Part shown: positions 22,574 to 30,865 of the stretch, piece after piece
Position numbering within the stretch: position 1 is the first letter of the stretch
Layout: each line of letters starts with the position of its first letter
Assembly (NCBI GenBank): GCA_016302185.1
Contig: JAEDOC010000003.1
Location: 1 to 37,027, forward strand
Direction of reading: 5' to 3'
Source of the DNA: Clostridium sp.
GTDB taxonomy: Bacteria; Bacillota; Clostridia; Lachnospirales; Lachnospiraceae
Length of the DNA stretch: 37,027 nucleotides
Position numbers and translations under genes: made by a program
The notes under the pieces: model-generated
What the model was told of the DNA's origin: nothing
Database searches by the model: none
What the model saw: only the letters and a program-made list of their open reading frames with translations

Positions 22574-24559
22574 ATGAACCAGATCGACAATTTATCAATC
22601 AATGCAGTCAGAATTCTTTCGGCGGATGCGATTCAGAAGGCAAATTCCGGACATCCGGGACTTCCGCTGGGATGCGCGCCCATCGGCTATGAGCTCTGGG
22701 CTCACCAGATGAATCATAACCCGGCCAATCCTGACTGGCCAAACCGCGACCGGTTTATCTTATCCGGCGGTCATGGCTCCATGCTTCTTTATTCGCTTCT
22801 TCATTTATTCGGTTACGGCGATTTAACCAAAGAGGATCTGATGAATTTCCGTCAGGTGGGTTCCAGAACTCCGGGACATCCGGAATACGGACAGACCGTT
22901 GGTGTGGAAGCAACTACCGGACCGCTGGGTGCAGGTATGGCGATGGCGGTAGGTATGGCGATGGCAGAGGAACATCTGGCCAGCGTATTTAACAAAGAAG
23001 AGTATCCGGTGGTTGATCACTATACGTATGTGCTTGGCGGCGATGGCTGTATGATGGAGGGCATTTCTTCCGAGGCCTTCTCTCTGGCAGGAACTCTTGG
23101 CCTGTCCAAGCTGATTGTGCTCTATGATTCCAACCGGATTTCCATTGAGGGAAGCACCGATCTGGCATTCCGCGAGAATGTGGAAGAACGGATGCGTGCC
23201 TTTGGTTTTCAGACGATTACCGTAGAAGACGGCAATGATATTGATGCGATTGGTATGGCCATTGAGGCGGCAAAGAGAGATACCACCCGTCCGTCCTTTA
23301 TCACCGTGAAGACCGAGATCGGCTACGGCTGTCCGGCAAAGCAGGGCAAGGCCAGTGCACACGGCGAGCCGCTGGGGGTGGAGAATGTGACAGCCCTTCG
23401 CCAGACGCTGAACTGGCCGTATGAAGAAGCTTTCTACGTGCCGGAAGAGGTATATGAGCATTTCTCCCGCCTGGCAGAGGAGAAGGCTGAGACAGAGGCG
23501 GCCTGGAACGTAATGTTTGCCGCATACTGTGAGGAGTATCCGGAGATGGAAGAGCTCTGGAAGCAGTATCATGATACACAGGCAGCCTGCTGTCTGGAGG
23601 AGGATGAGGCTTTCTGGACCAGACAGGAGAAGCCGGAAGCAACCCGTTCCATTTCCGGGCGTCTGCTGAATTATGTGAAGGATAAGCTGCCCAACCTGAT
23701 GGGCGGTTCCGCTGACTTAGGTCCGTCCAATAAGACGGCCATGAGCGGCAAGGGAGATTTCTCCAAAGAGGATCGGAGCGGACGCAACCTTCATTTCGGT
23801 GTCCGCGAGATGGCGATGACCGCCATCGGAAACGGCATGATGCTGCACGGCGGGCTGCGTGCCTATGTGGCAACCTTCTTTGTGTTCAGTGATTATTGTA
23901 AGCCGATGGCACGTCTGTCTGCTCTGATGGGCGTACCGTTAACCTATGTATTTACCCATGACAGTATCGGCGTAGGAGAGGATGGTCCGACCCATGAGCC
24001 GATTGAGCAGCTGGCAACACTGCGGGCTCTGCCGAATTTCAACGTATTCCGTCCCTGTGACGCCACTGAGACCGAGGCAGCCTGGTACAGTGCCCTGACC
24101 TCTCAGAAGACTCCGACGGCTCTGGTGCTGACCCGGCAGAATCTGGCGCCGGTGGCAGGAAGCAGCCGTGAAGCATTGAAGGGCGGCTATGTAATTGATG
24201 ACTGTGAGGGAACACCGGAAGCGATTCTGATTGCGACCGGTTCGGAGGTATCCCTGGCAGTGAAGGCAAAAGAGCTGCTGGCAGCAGAGGGAAGAAAGAT
24301 TCGCGTGGTGTCCATGCCGTGTATGGAGCTTTTCGAGGCACAGAGCGCGGAGTATAAGGAATCGGTTCTTCCGAAGGCAGTGCGCAGAAGAGTCGGTGTG
24401 GAGGCGTTAAGCGGCTTTGGCTGGGAGCGTTATATCGGTCTGGACGGCAGGATGGTATGCATGACCGGCTTCGGAGCCAGCGGTCCGGCAGCACAGCTGT
24501 TTGAGAAGTTTGGATTTACTGCGGAGAATGTTGCGGAAACGGTCCGCTCACTTGAATAG
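22574..24559 (+). CDS. tkt: Transketolase
   Basis: Thiamine-diphosphate enzyme (661 aa) of the non-oxidative pentose phosphate pathway, moving two-carbon units between sugar phosphates in the cytoplasm. N-S-G-H-P-G-L-P-L-G (24-33) and the TPP motif beginning G-D-G at 156-158 and ending in Y-D-S-N are clear, as are the central E-D-G-P-T-H-E-P and the C-terminal transketolase domain. Full length for the family. AGGAGG lies seven bases before the ATG. A 10-bp stem-loop sits between it and the glucokinase gene, so the pair is probably co-transcribed with altered downstream yield. Confidence 0.96.
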   Translation: MNQIDNLSINAVRILSADAIQKANSGHPGLPLGCAPIGYELWAHQMNHNPANPDWPNRDRFILSGGHGSMLLYSLLHLFGYGDLTKEDLMNFRQVGSRTPGHPEYGQTVGVEATTGPLGAGMAMAVGMAMAEEHLASVFNKEEYPVVDHYTYVLGGDGCMMEGISSEAFSLAGTLGLSKLIVLYDSNRISIEGSTDLAFRENVEERMRAFGFQTITVEDGNDIDAIGMAIEAAKRDTTRPSFITVKTEIGYGCPAKQGKASAHGEPLGVENVTALRQTLNWPYEEAFYVPEEVYEHFSRLAEEKAETEAAWNVMFAAYCEEYPEMEELWKQYHDTQAACCLEEDEAFWTRQEKPEATRSISGRLLNYVKDKLPNLMGGSADLGPSNKTAMSGKGDFSKEDRSGRNLHFGVREMAMTAIGNGMMLHGGLRAYVATFFVFSDYCKPMARLSALMGVPLTYVFTHDSIGVGEDGPTHEPIEQLATLRALPNFNVFRPCDATETEAAWYSALTSQKTPTALVLTRQNLAPVAGSSREALKGGYVIDDCEGTPEAILIATGSEVSLAVKAKELLAAEGRKIRVVSMPCMELFEAQSAEYKESVLPKAVRRRVGVEALSGFGWERYIGLDGRMVCMTGFGASGPAAQLFEKFGFTAENVAETVRSLE

Positions 24560-24578
24560 AAAACGGATGCAGCAAAGC

Positions 24579-24620
24579 GGCAGACGGACAGGGCGGATGA
24601 ATTCCGGACCTCCGTCTGCC
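24579..24620 (+). terminator. Stem-loop between tkt and the glucokinase gene
   Basis: GGCAGACGGA and TCCGTCTGCC pair perfectly (10 bp, 22-base loop). Only CTTT follows, and the glucokinase ribosome site is 14 bases on, so it may be a weak terminator or an mRNA-protecting stem. Confidence 0.6.
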
Positions 24621-24647
24621 CTTTGGCGCTTAAAGGAGGAGAAGGCG

Positions 24648-25592
24648 ATGGAGAAAAAATGTATTGGAATTGATGTTGGCGGAACAACGGTAAAGGTTGG
24701 CTTATTTGAACTGGACGGTACTCTTCTTAGAAAATGGGAGGTTCCCACCAGAAAGGAAAACGGCGGGGAGAATATTCTGCCGGATGTGGCAGCCTCCATC
24801 CGTAAGGTGCTGGAGGAAGAGAAGCTGACCTTAAATGATGTGGCCGGAGCCGGCATGGGCATTCCGGGACCGGTGCTGCCGGATGGTTATGTGGAGGTCT
24901 GTGTCAATCTGGGATGGCATGATATCAATCCGCAGCGCCAGTTAAGCGATCTGCTGGAAGGCCTGCCGGTTCGTACCGGAAATGATGCCAATGTGGCCGC
25001 ACTTGGCGAGATGTGGCAGGGCGGCGGCAAGGGCTACAGCGATATCGTTATGGTGACGCTGGGAACCGGTGTCGGCGGCGGTGTCATCATTGATGAGAAA
25101 ATTGTATCCGGAAAGCACGGCATGGGCGGAGAGATCGGCCATATCCGTATCCGTGAGGGTGAGAAGGAGTCCTGTAACTGCAAGGGACACGGCTGTCTGG
25201 AGCAGGTGGCCAGTGCCACCGGAATTGCCAGAGAGGCAAGACGGGCCATGGCGGCGAAGAACGTGGATTCCATGCTGCGCCGGTTTGGTGACGCGGTGAC
25301 AGCCAAGGATGTACTGGACTGTGCCAAGGCAGGCGACGGGCTGGCGCTGGAGGTGATGGAGACGGTCTGCTATTACTTAGGCTGGGGTCTGGCCATGATC
25401 TCCATGACAGTGGATCCGGAGATTTTCGTCATCGGGGGCGGAGTATCCAGGGCCGGAACCTTCTTAACCGATATGATAAAGAAGTATTACAATGAATATA
25501 CTCCGATGTCCGAAAACAAAGCGGGAATTACCCTGGCGACGCTGGGCAATGATGCCGGAATCTACGGTGCGGCACGACTGATTCTGGATTAA
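24648..25592 (+). CDS. ROK family glucokinase
   Basis: ATP-dependent glucose kinase (314 aa) feeding glycolysis. The N-terminal phosphate loop D-V-G-G-T-T-V-K-V-G, the G-N-D-A-N-V-A-A-L-G substrate segment, the G-T-G-V-G-G-G-V-I stretch and the ROK zinc motif C-N-C-K-G-H-G-C-L-E are all present. Length is standard. AGGAGG lies eight bases before the ATG; the frame's extension upstream to 24501 overlaps tkt and is not coding. It probably belongs with tkt. Confidence 0.93.
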   Translation: MEKKCIGIDVGGTTVKVGLFELDGTLLRKWEVPTRKENGGENILPDVAASIRKVLEEEKLTLNDVAGAGMGIPGPVLPDGYVEVCVNLGWHDINPQRQLSDLLEGLPVRTGNDANVAALGEMWQGGGKGYSDIVMVTLGTGVGGGVIIDEKIVSGKHGMGGEIGHIRIREGEKESCNCKGHGCLEQVASATGIAREARRAMAAKNVDSMLRRFGDAVTAKDVLDCAKAGDGLALEVMETVCYYLGWGLAMISMTVDPEIFVIGGGVSRAGTFLTDMIKKYYNEYTPMSENKAGITLATLGNDAGIYGAARLILD

Positions 25593-25606
25593 AGAAATGG
25601 AAAAAG

Positions 25607-25648
25607 CCTCAGACATGAGGAGACCCCGGAGCGGCAAAGCTACCGGGG
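25607..25648 (+). terminator. Two stem-loops after the glucokinase gene
   Basis: CCTCA-GACA-TGAGG (25607-25620) is followed closely by CCCCGG/CCGGGG (25624-25648) with an inner AGC/GCT. No U-run follows, so termination is plausible but not certain. Confidence 0.5.
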
Positions 25649-25695
25649 CAATTATGAAAAATCTATGTGCAAAATCAACATAAAAAAAGAAAAAA

Positions 25696-25724
25696 TTAAA
25701 ATTTCTTTATGAGATTAGTATAAA
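25696..25724 (+). promoter_or_regulatory. Possible promoter for the pyrophosphatase gene
   Basis: TTAAAA (25696-25701), 17-base spacer, TATAAA (25719-25724). A moderate match in an AT-rich stretch. Another possible -10, TATGAA at 25765, is also the last of the phased repeats. Confidence 0.4.
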
Positions 25725-25731
25725 AATGAGA

Positions 25732-25770
25732 TGTGAATAAAATATGAACATAGTGTGAACAGATTATGAA
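25732..25770. promoter_or_regulatory. Four Pho-box-like direct repeats at exact 11-bp spacing
   Basis: TGTGAA (25732), TATGAA (25743), TGTGAA (25754) and TATGAA (25765) start exactly 11 bases apart. On the minus strand they read TTCAYA, close to the TT(A/C)ACA repeats bound by PhoP of Bacillus, which are also spaced about 11 bp. The repeats lie 24-62 bases before the pyrophosphatase start codon. Confidence 0.6.
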
Positions 25771-25793
25771 AGTTCATCAGTCAGGAGGAAAAC

Positions 25794-27461
25794 ATGGCAG
25801 CGAAAAAATCAAAGAAAACAATTGTAATCGGCCATAAAAATCCGGATACGGATTCCATCTGCTCTGCCATCTGCTATGCGAATTTAAAGCATGCGCTGAC
25901 AGGAAATGAATATATTGCGGGCCGGGCGGGCCACGTCAATTCCGAGACGAAATTTGTTCTGGATTATTTTGGCGTGACGGCGCCAAAGGAGATTGAGACT
26001 GTGAAGACCCAGGTCAAGGATATTGAGATCCGGGAGACGGCGGGAGTGAAGCGTAATATCTCCTTAAAAAAGGCCTGGAACCTGATGCAGGATGCCAACG
26101 TGGTGACACTTCCGGCGGTAACAGAGGACAATGTTCTGGAAGGTCTGATCACGGTCGGTGATATCACCCGGTCTTATATGAACGTCTATGACAGCAGCAT
26201 TCTGTCCAAGGCCTGTACCCAGTATTCCAACATCATCGAGACGCTGGAAGGTGCTATGGTAATCGGCGACGAGAATGCCTATTTCGATAAGGGAAAGGTT
26301 CTCATCGCGGCGGCCAATCCGGATATGATGGAGTATTATATTGAGAAAAATGATCTGGTAATTCTGGGTAACCGGTATGAATCCCAGCTGTGTGCTATCG
26401 AGATGGAGGCCAGCTGTATTATTGTCTGCGAGGGTGCAGGCGTGTCCATGACCATCAAGAAGCTGGCGCAGGAGCGGGGCTGTACGATTCTTACCACACC
26501 GTATGATACGTATACGGCTGCCCGTCTGATCAATCAGAGTATGCCCATCAGCTACTTTATGAAGACAGAAAATCTGATAACCTTTGATATTGAGGACTAT
26601 ATTGACGATATCAAGGAGGTCATGGCCAGCAAGCGCCACCGCGATTTCCCCATTCTGGATAAAAACGGCAAGTATAAGGGCATGATCTCCCGCCGGAATC
26701 TCTTAGGCGCCAGAGGTAAAAATGTGATTCTGGTAGATCACAATGAAAAGAGCCAGGCAGTGGACGGCATGGAGAATGCCAATATCCTTGAGATTATCGA
26801 TCATCACCGTCTGGGAACCGTGGAAACCATGGGACCGGTCTTCTTCCGTAATCAGCCGCTGGGCTGTACGGCAACCATCATTTATCAGATGTATAAGGAA
26901 AATGATGTGGAGATCGAGAAAAAGATCGCGGGACTGCTCTGCAGTGCCATTATCTCCGATACCCTGCTGTTCCGTTCCCCCACCTGTACGCCGGTGGATC
27001 GGGAGGCAGCATTGAAGCTGGCGGAAATCGCCGGAGTGAATGTAGAGGAGCTGGCCAGCAAGATGTTTGCGGCCGGCAGTAAGCTGAAGGGAAAGAGCGA
27101 CGCGGAGATTTTCTATCAGGATTTCAAGAAATTTTCCGCCGGAAAGCTTTCCTTTGGCGTAGGGCAGATCACTTCCCTGAATGCGGACGAACTGGAAAGC
27201 CTGAAGGATCGGATGCTTCCGTATATGGAAAAGGCCAAGGAAGAGGAAAAGATGGATATGATGTTCTTTATGCTGACCAACATTCTGACAGAGTCCACCT
27301 GCCTGCTCTGTGTCGGCCAGGGAGCCGTTCAGCTGGTGTGTGATGCCTTCCATATGAATGCGGATCAGGGAATAGAGATGGACAGATCCATGGAACTGGC
27401 CGGGGTGGTGTCCAGAAAGAAGCAGCTGGTGCCCAGCCTGATGGTGGCGATTGAACAGTAA
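25794..27461 (+). CDS. Manganese-dependent (family II) inorganic pyrophosphatase with CBS and DRTGG domains
   Basis: Cytoplasmic enzyme (555 aa) that hydrolyses pyrophosphate to phosphate. It has the DHH core split by a regulatory insert: G-H-K-N-P-D-T-D-S (13-21) at the N-terminus, a first CBS unit at about 73-130, a DRTGG-like unit at about 140-240, a second CBS unit at about 250-305, then V-D-H-N-E (314-318), D-H-H-R-L-G (336-341) and the DHHA2 part at the C-terminus. In known CBS-PPases the insert binds adenine nucleotides and controls activity. AGGAGG precedes the ATG. The phased repeats upstream hint at phosphate control. Confidence 0.93.
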   Translation: MAAKKSKKTIVIGHKNPDTDSICSAICYANLKHALTGNEYIAGRAGHVNSETKFVLDYFGVTAPKEIETVKTQVKDIEIRETAGVKRNISLKKAWNLMQDANVVTLPAVTEDNVLEGLITVGDITRSYMNVYDSSILSKACTQYSNIIETLEGAMVIGDENAYFDKGKVLIAAANPDMMEYYIEKNDLVILGNRYESQLCAIEMEASCIIVCEGAGVSMTIKKLAQERGCTILTTPYDTYTAARLINQSMPISYFMKTENLITFDIEDYIDDIKEVMASKRHRDFPILDKNGKYKGMISRRNLLGARGKNVILVDHNEKSQAVDGMENANILEIIDHHRLGTVETMGPVFFRNQPLGCTATIIYQMYKENDVEIEKKIAGLLCSAIISDTLLFRSPTCTPVDREAALKLAEIAGVNVEELASKMFAAGSKLKGKSDAEIFYQDFKKFSAGKLSFGVGQITSLNADELESLKDRMLPYMEKAKEEEKMDMMFFMLTNILTESTCLLCVGQGAVQLVCDAFHMNADQGIEMDRSMELAGVVSRKKQLVPSLMVAIEQ

Positions 27462-27497
27462 GAAGTCAGGTAATGCCTGACAGAAGGAGAAAAGAGA

Positions 27498-27773
27498 ATG
27501 ACATTTGTATACCCGGCGGTATTTACGCCGAAAAAAGACGGGACAGGCTATAAAGCAGTCTTTCCGGATCTGGAATGCTGCGAGGCGGAGGGCCCGGATC
27601 TGGAGGATGCAGTGGAAAATGCAAGAGACGCCGCGCTGAACTGGATTCTGGTGGAGCTGGAGGATGGTATGGATCTGCCGGCCCAGACCCATATGGAAGA
27701 TATTGTTCTGGAAGAAGGAGCTGTGGTAAAGCAGATCATGGTGCGGGTAAAGCTTCTTCCGGATAACGACTGA
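27498..27773 (+). CDS. HicB-like antitoxin-family protein without HicA
   Basis: A 91-aa protein with the HicB-type RNase-H-like fold: Y-P-A-V-F-T-P at the start, then Y-K-A-V-F-P-D-L-E-C-C-E-A-E-G and a helix with A-R-D-A-A-L-N-W. No DNA-binding tail is seen beyond residue 80, and no HicA toxin (short double-stranded RNA-binding-like protein) is encoded on either side. It may be an orphan or moonlighting member. AAGGAG precedes the ATG, and the stop overlaps the next start (TGATG), so it is translated with the flavin reductase. Confidence 0.85.
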   Translation: MTFVYPAVFTPKKDGTGYKAVFPDLECCEAEGPDLEDAVENARDAALNWILVELEDGMDLPAQTHMEDIVLEEGAVVKQIMVRVKLLPDND

Positions 27774-28438
27774 TGGCGGCTCATAAAAAGCTTTCCTGGA
27801 AGCCGGGAAATATGGTATACCCGGTGCCGGCTGTGATGGTAACCGTGGCGGATTCCAAAGGGAACTCCAATATTTTTACCGTGGCCTGGACCGGTACCGT
27901 ATGCACGAATCCGCCCATGGCCTATATCTCGGTTCGTCCGGAGCGGTATTCCTACGGGATGTTGAAGGAAACAGGGGAGTTTGTGATTAATTTAACCACG
28001 GAAGAGCTGGTCCGGGCGACGGACTACTGCGGTGTCCGCTCCGGCCGGGATACGGACAAGTGGAAGGATACAGGATTGACACCTCAGAAGGCATTTCAGG
28101 TGTCGGTGCCGTTGATTGCGGAAAGCCCGGTAAATATTGAGTGCCGGGTCAGAGAGGTAATGGAGCTGGGATCCCATCACATGTTTCTGGCGGATGTGGT
28201 GTCGGTGGATGTGGATGAGAGCCGGATGAGCGAGACCGGAAAACTGGAGCTAAATGGGGCGAAGCCCATCGTCTACTCCCATGGAGAGTATCACGGGCTT
28301 TCTGAGCTTCTGGGAACCTTTGGCTACAGTGTGCGCCGGGAATCGGGAAAAAAGAAGCGGGAACAGAGAAAGCTGCATAGAAATTCAGATAAGGTACACG
28401 GGACAGGGAACAGCACTGGGAAAAAGACAGAAAGATAG
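27773..28438 (+). CDS. Flavin reductase family protein
   Basis: FMN-binding split-barrel protein of 221 aa. P-G-N-M-V-Y-P-V-P-A-V-M-V-T-V, then N-I-F-T-V-A-W-T-G-T-V-C-T-N-P-P and I-S-V-R-P-E-R-Y-S are the usual flavin-site pieces. The last ~30 residues are a basic, low-complexity tail not needed for the fold. Members reduce flavin or act as small flavoproteins; the partner is unknown. Translation is coupled to the HicB-like gene, and the shikimate-kinase-like gene follows after 17 bases. Confidence 0.88.
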   Translation: MAAHKKLSWKPGNMVYPVPAVMVTVADSKGNSNIFTVAWTGTVCTNPPMAYISVRPERYSYGMLKETGEFVINLTTEELVRATDYCGVRSGRDTDKWKDTGLTPQKAFQVSVPLIAESPVNIECRVREVMELGSHHMFLADVVSVDVDESRMSETGKLELNGAKPIVYSHGEYHGLSELLGTFGYSVRRESGKKKREQRKLHRNSDKVHGTGNSTGKKTER

Positions 28439-28455
28439 AAGACAGGAAGGAATAC

Positions 28456-28989
28456 ATGAAAAAGAATATTACGCTGATAGGTATGCCGTCTGCCGGAAAA
28501 AGCACGGTGGGAGTTCTGCTGGCAAAACGGCTGGGTTACTCCTTTGTGGATGTGGATATTGTGATTCAGGAGAAAACAGGAAAGCTGTTGAAGGAGATTA
28601 TCGAGGAAAAAGGCATGGACGGCTTCATGGAGGTGGAGAACCGGATCAATGCGGAGGTTTCTGCGGATTACTCGGTGATTGCGCCGGGCGGCAGCGTGAT
28701 CTATGGCAAAGAGGCCATGGACAATCTGAAATCTCTGGGACTGGTGGTTTATTTAAAGATCAGCTATGAGGAGCTTCTGCGTCGTCTGGGCGATGTAGTG
28801 GATCGGGGGGTTGTCTTAAAAGAAGGAATGACATTACAGGATCTCTATGACGAACGCTGCATTTATTTTGAAAAATACGCCGATATCACCATCGACGAGG
28901 AAGGCAAGAGTCTGGGATGCGTGGTGGATGAGCTGCGTAAAGAGATGGAGAATCGGGGCTACAGCCGGAAAATACCAGTTGCAAAATGA
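28456..28989 (+). CDS. Shikimate-kinase-like P-loop kinase lacking the usual shikimate arginine
   Basis: Small kinase (177 aa) clearly of the AroK fold: Walker A G-M-P-S-A-G-K-S-T (9-17), D-V-D (32-34), A-P-G-G-S (76-80) and a late D-E-R-C-I-Y-F-E-K-Y-A-D matching the R-x-P-L-Y-E-E-x-A-D of shikimate kinases. However, where shikimate kinases have G-F-R-x-x-E, this protein has G-F-M-E-V-E (Met58 in place of the shikimate-binding Arg), the usual G-G-G has become P-G-G, and the Arg-rich LID is D-R-G-V-V-L-K. It may therefore phosphorylate something else, or be a diverged shikimate kinase. AGGAAGG precedes the ATG. Confidence 0.8.
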   Translation: MKKNITLIGMPSAGKSTVGVLLAKRLGYSFVDVDIVIQEKTGKLLKEIIEEKGMDGFMEVENRINAEVSADYSVIAPGGSVIYGKEAMDNLKSLGLVVYLKISYEELLRRLGDVVDRGVVLKEGMTLQDLYDERCIYFEKYADITIDEEGKSLGCVVDELRKEMENRGYSRKIPVAK

Positions 28990-29007
28990 CGGAAAAAGCA
29001 ATAAAAT
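28979..29007 (+). promoter_or_regulatory. Possible promoter for the DUF1576 gene
   Basis: TTGCAA (28979-28984, at the end of the preceding gene), 17-base spacer, TAAAAT (29002-29007). Transcription from about 29014 would run through the terminator-like stem at 29045 before reaching the start codon. Confidence 0.45.
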
Positions 29008-29044
29008 AATAGAGTAATTTAGCGATTTTTTAACGAGTGTGTAG

Positions 29045-29084
29045 GGGTATGCAAAAGAGGCATGATTTTTGCATACCCTTTTTT
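29045..29084 (+). terminator. Strong intrinsic terminator directly before the DUF1576 gene
   Basis: GGGTATGCAAAA (29045-29056) and TTTTGCATACCC (29067-29078) pair perfectly over 12 bp and six T follow. It ends 15 bases before ATG 29100. It may end the preceding operon or act as an attenuator in the leader. Confidence 0.85.
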
Positions 29085-29099
29085 GAAAGGCGTGAGGAT

Positions 29100-30380
29100 A
29101 TGGTGCAAGAGAAATCTCTGTCCAGAGAGAAACAATTTTTTCTTCTGGCTCTGATTCCTATTTATTTTATTGCAGTGGGTTTTTATTTTCAATCCTTTGA
29201 GGAGATTGCACAAGGGCTGTATGCGATTGTGACAGAGCCGGATATTCTGATCACGGATTATATCGCCGTGGGCGGTATCGGTGCGGCCTTTGCCAATGCC
29301 GGTGCGATGATGCTGCTCAGTATCGCCTTTATCTACTATCTGGGAAAGGAGATGGATGGCCATACCATCACCTCCAGCTGTCTGATGTTTGGGTTTTCTC
29401 TCTTTGGAAAAAATATCTTGAATATCTGGGCGATCCTTCTGGGAGTGCTTCTATATGCAAAATACCATAAAACCCATATGTCCCGGTATATTTATGTGGC
29501 GCTCTACGGTACCAGCCTGTCGCCGATTATCACGCAGATCATGCATATGGTACATCTGCCCTTTGTGCTGCGGCTGGTGATTACGCTTCTGATTGGTATG
29601 TGGATTGGCTTCGTGCTTCCGCCGCTGTCTACTCATGTGCATTACGCTCATTTGGGATACTCTCTGTACAATGTGGGTTTTTCTGCCGGTATTATCGCCA
29701 CGGTGATTGCCTCTGCGATGAAATCCTTCGGTATTGAGACGGAGGCAAGGCTGATCTGGTCCAGCGGAAACAACCGGATTCTGTTTTTCCTGTTGTTTTT
29801 CCTGTTCGGAAGCATGATCCTGGGAGCCCTGGTAATCGGGCGGGAACAGGTGGTGGCCGCGTACCGCCGGATTCTGAAAACCTCCGGTGTCAGCGGAACC
29901 GATTATCTGCAGGAAGAGGGTGGTACCGCAGTGGCCCTGAATATGGGAATCAATGGTCTTTTCGCCACTCTGTTTGTGATGGCGGTGGGCGGCGAGCTGA
30001 ACGGACCGACTATCGGCGGTATATTCACAATTGTCGGTTTCAGTTCTACCGGTAAGCATGTACGGAATATCTTCCCGATTATGATAGGTGTTTGTGTTGC
30101 CAGTATCACCGGTTTCTGGAGTATCAACGATCCATCAGCTCTGCTGGCGCTTTTGTTCTCCACCACGCTGGCTCCCATTGCGGGAGAGTTCGGCGTATTC
30201 TGGGGAACGCTGGCCGGTTTTCTGCACGCTTCCGTGGCGCTGAATATCGGAATCGTGTATGGCGGCATGAATCTTTATAACAATGGGTTTGCCGGAGGTA
30301 TCGTGGCCATTTTCCTGGTACCGGTGATTCAGTCCATCCAGGACAGAAGAGCACGGGCAAGAGGAGAGATTTCACTGTAA
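29100..30380 (+). CDS. DUF1576 polytopic membrane protein
   Basis: Very hydrophobic protein (426 aa) with about ten or more membrane segments arranged in two similar-looking halves, each holding a Gly/Asn-rich stretch (I-A-V-G-G-I-G-A-A-F-A-N-A-G in the first; A-L-N-M-G-I-N-G-L-F and G-G-M-N-L-Y-N-N-G-F-A-G-G in the second). It looks like a transporter or channel; I recognise it as the DUF1576 type, with no known substrate. An in-frame extension to 29037 reads through the terminator stem; ATG 29100 after GTGAGG is preferred, GTG 29103 is possible. The next gene starts 24 bases on. Confidence 0.8.
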   Translation: MVQEKSLSREKQFFLLALIPIYFIAVGFYFQSFEEIAQGLYAIVTEPDILITDYIAVGGIGAAFANAGAMMLLSIAFIYYLGKEMDGHTITSSCLMFGFSLFGKNILNIWAILLGVLLYAKYHKTHMSRYIYVALYGTSLSPIITQIMHMVHLPFVLRLVITLLIGMWIGFVLPPLSTHVHYAHLGYSLYNVGFSAGIIATVIASAMKSFGIETEARLIWSSGNNRILFFLLFFLFGSMILGALVIGREQVVAAYRRILKTSGVSGTDYLQEEGGTAVALNMGINGLFATLFVMAVGGELNGPTIGGIFTIVGFSSTGKHVRNIFPIMIGVCVASITGFWSINDPSALLALLFSTTLAPIAGEFGVFWGTLAGFLHASVALNIGIVYGGMNLYNNGFAGGIVAIFLVPVIQSIQDRRARARGEISL

Positions 30381-30404
30381 TTTGAGAAGGAGATTTAATT
30401 TGAT

Positions 30405-30812
30405 ATGAAAACAATTCGATATGATGTGGTAAGAGTGATTGCAGAAATCAAAGAAGAGGATCGGTTTCAGATCCATCCCGGCTGTGCCATCGATGCACCG
30501 GAAAAGGTGGATTCTATGATTTTTATGCCTTTTGAGGTAAAGGAGGAGGCACTGATGGAGCTGGAAGCCCATCCGGCAGAGATCAGCAAGGAAGGCGGTT
30601 CTTACTTTGTAACCGAGTATTTTGTTCAGGAGAACGAGTATGATGAGGAAGGACGGCTCTGCGGCGGGGGAGATATCCTGGATTCCTCGATCATGGAGAT
30701 TGAAGTACTGGACAGAAAGACCAACCAGACGCTGGAAACCTACGATAACTGGAAGGCAGCCGAGGCGGCCATGGAACGGCTGTCCGGGGAGCGGGAAGTG
30801 TATCTGGCGTAG
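30405..30812 (+). CDS. Conserved small acidic protein of unknown function
   Basis: A soluble, strongly acidic protein of 135 aa without signal peptide or membrane helix. It reads M-K-T-I-R-Y-D-V-V-R-V-I-A-E-I-K at the start, and a later G-S-Y-F-V-T-E-Y-F-V-Q-E-N-E-Y-D-E-E-G segment suggests a beta-rich core. I do not recognise a family. AAGGAG lies 12 bases before the ATG, a long spacing. It is probably transcribed with the DUF1576 gene and is followed by a terminator. Confidence 0.65.
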   Translation: MKTIRYDVVRVIAEIKEEDRFQIHPGCAIDAPEKVDSMIFMPFEVKEEALMELEAHPAEISKEGGSYFVTEYFVQENEYDEEGRLCGGGDILDSSIMEIEVLDRKTNQTLETYDNWKAAEAAMERLSGEREVYLA

Positions 30813-30826
30813 AAGAAAAAGATTGA

Positions 30827-30865
30827 AAACGGGTCACCGGTGGCAACACTGGCGGCCCGTTTTTT
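30827..30865 (+). terminator. Intrinsic terminator
   Basis: AAACGGG (30827-30833) pairs with CCCGTTT (30856-30862), extended by a CCGGTG/CACTGG inner stem; six T follow from 30860. Confidence 0.85.

Noticed and set aside
25593..25793. Riboswitch between the glucokinase and pyrophosphatase genes
   Set aside because: The stems at 25607-25648 do not match any riboswitch core that I know, and they lie before the likely promoter.
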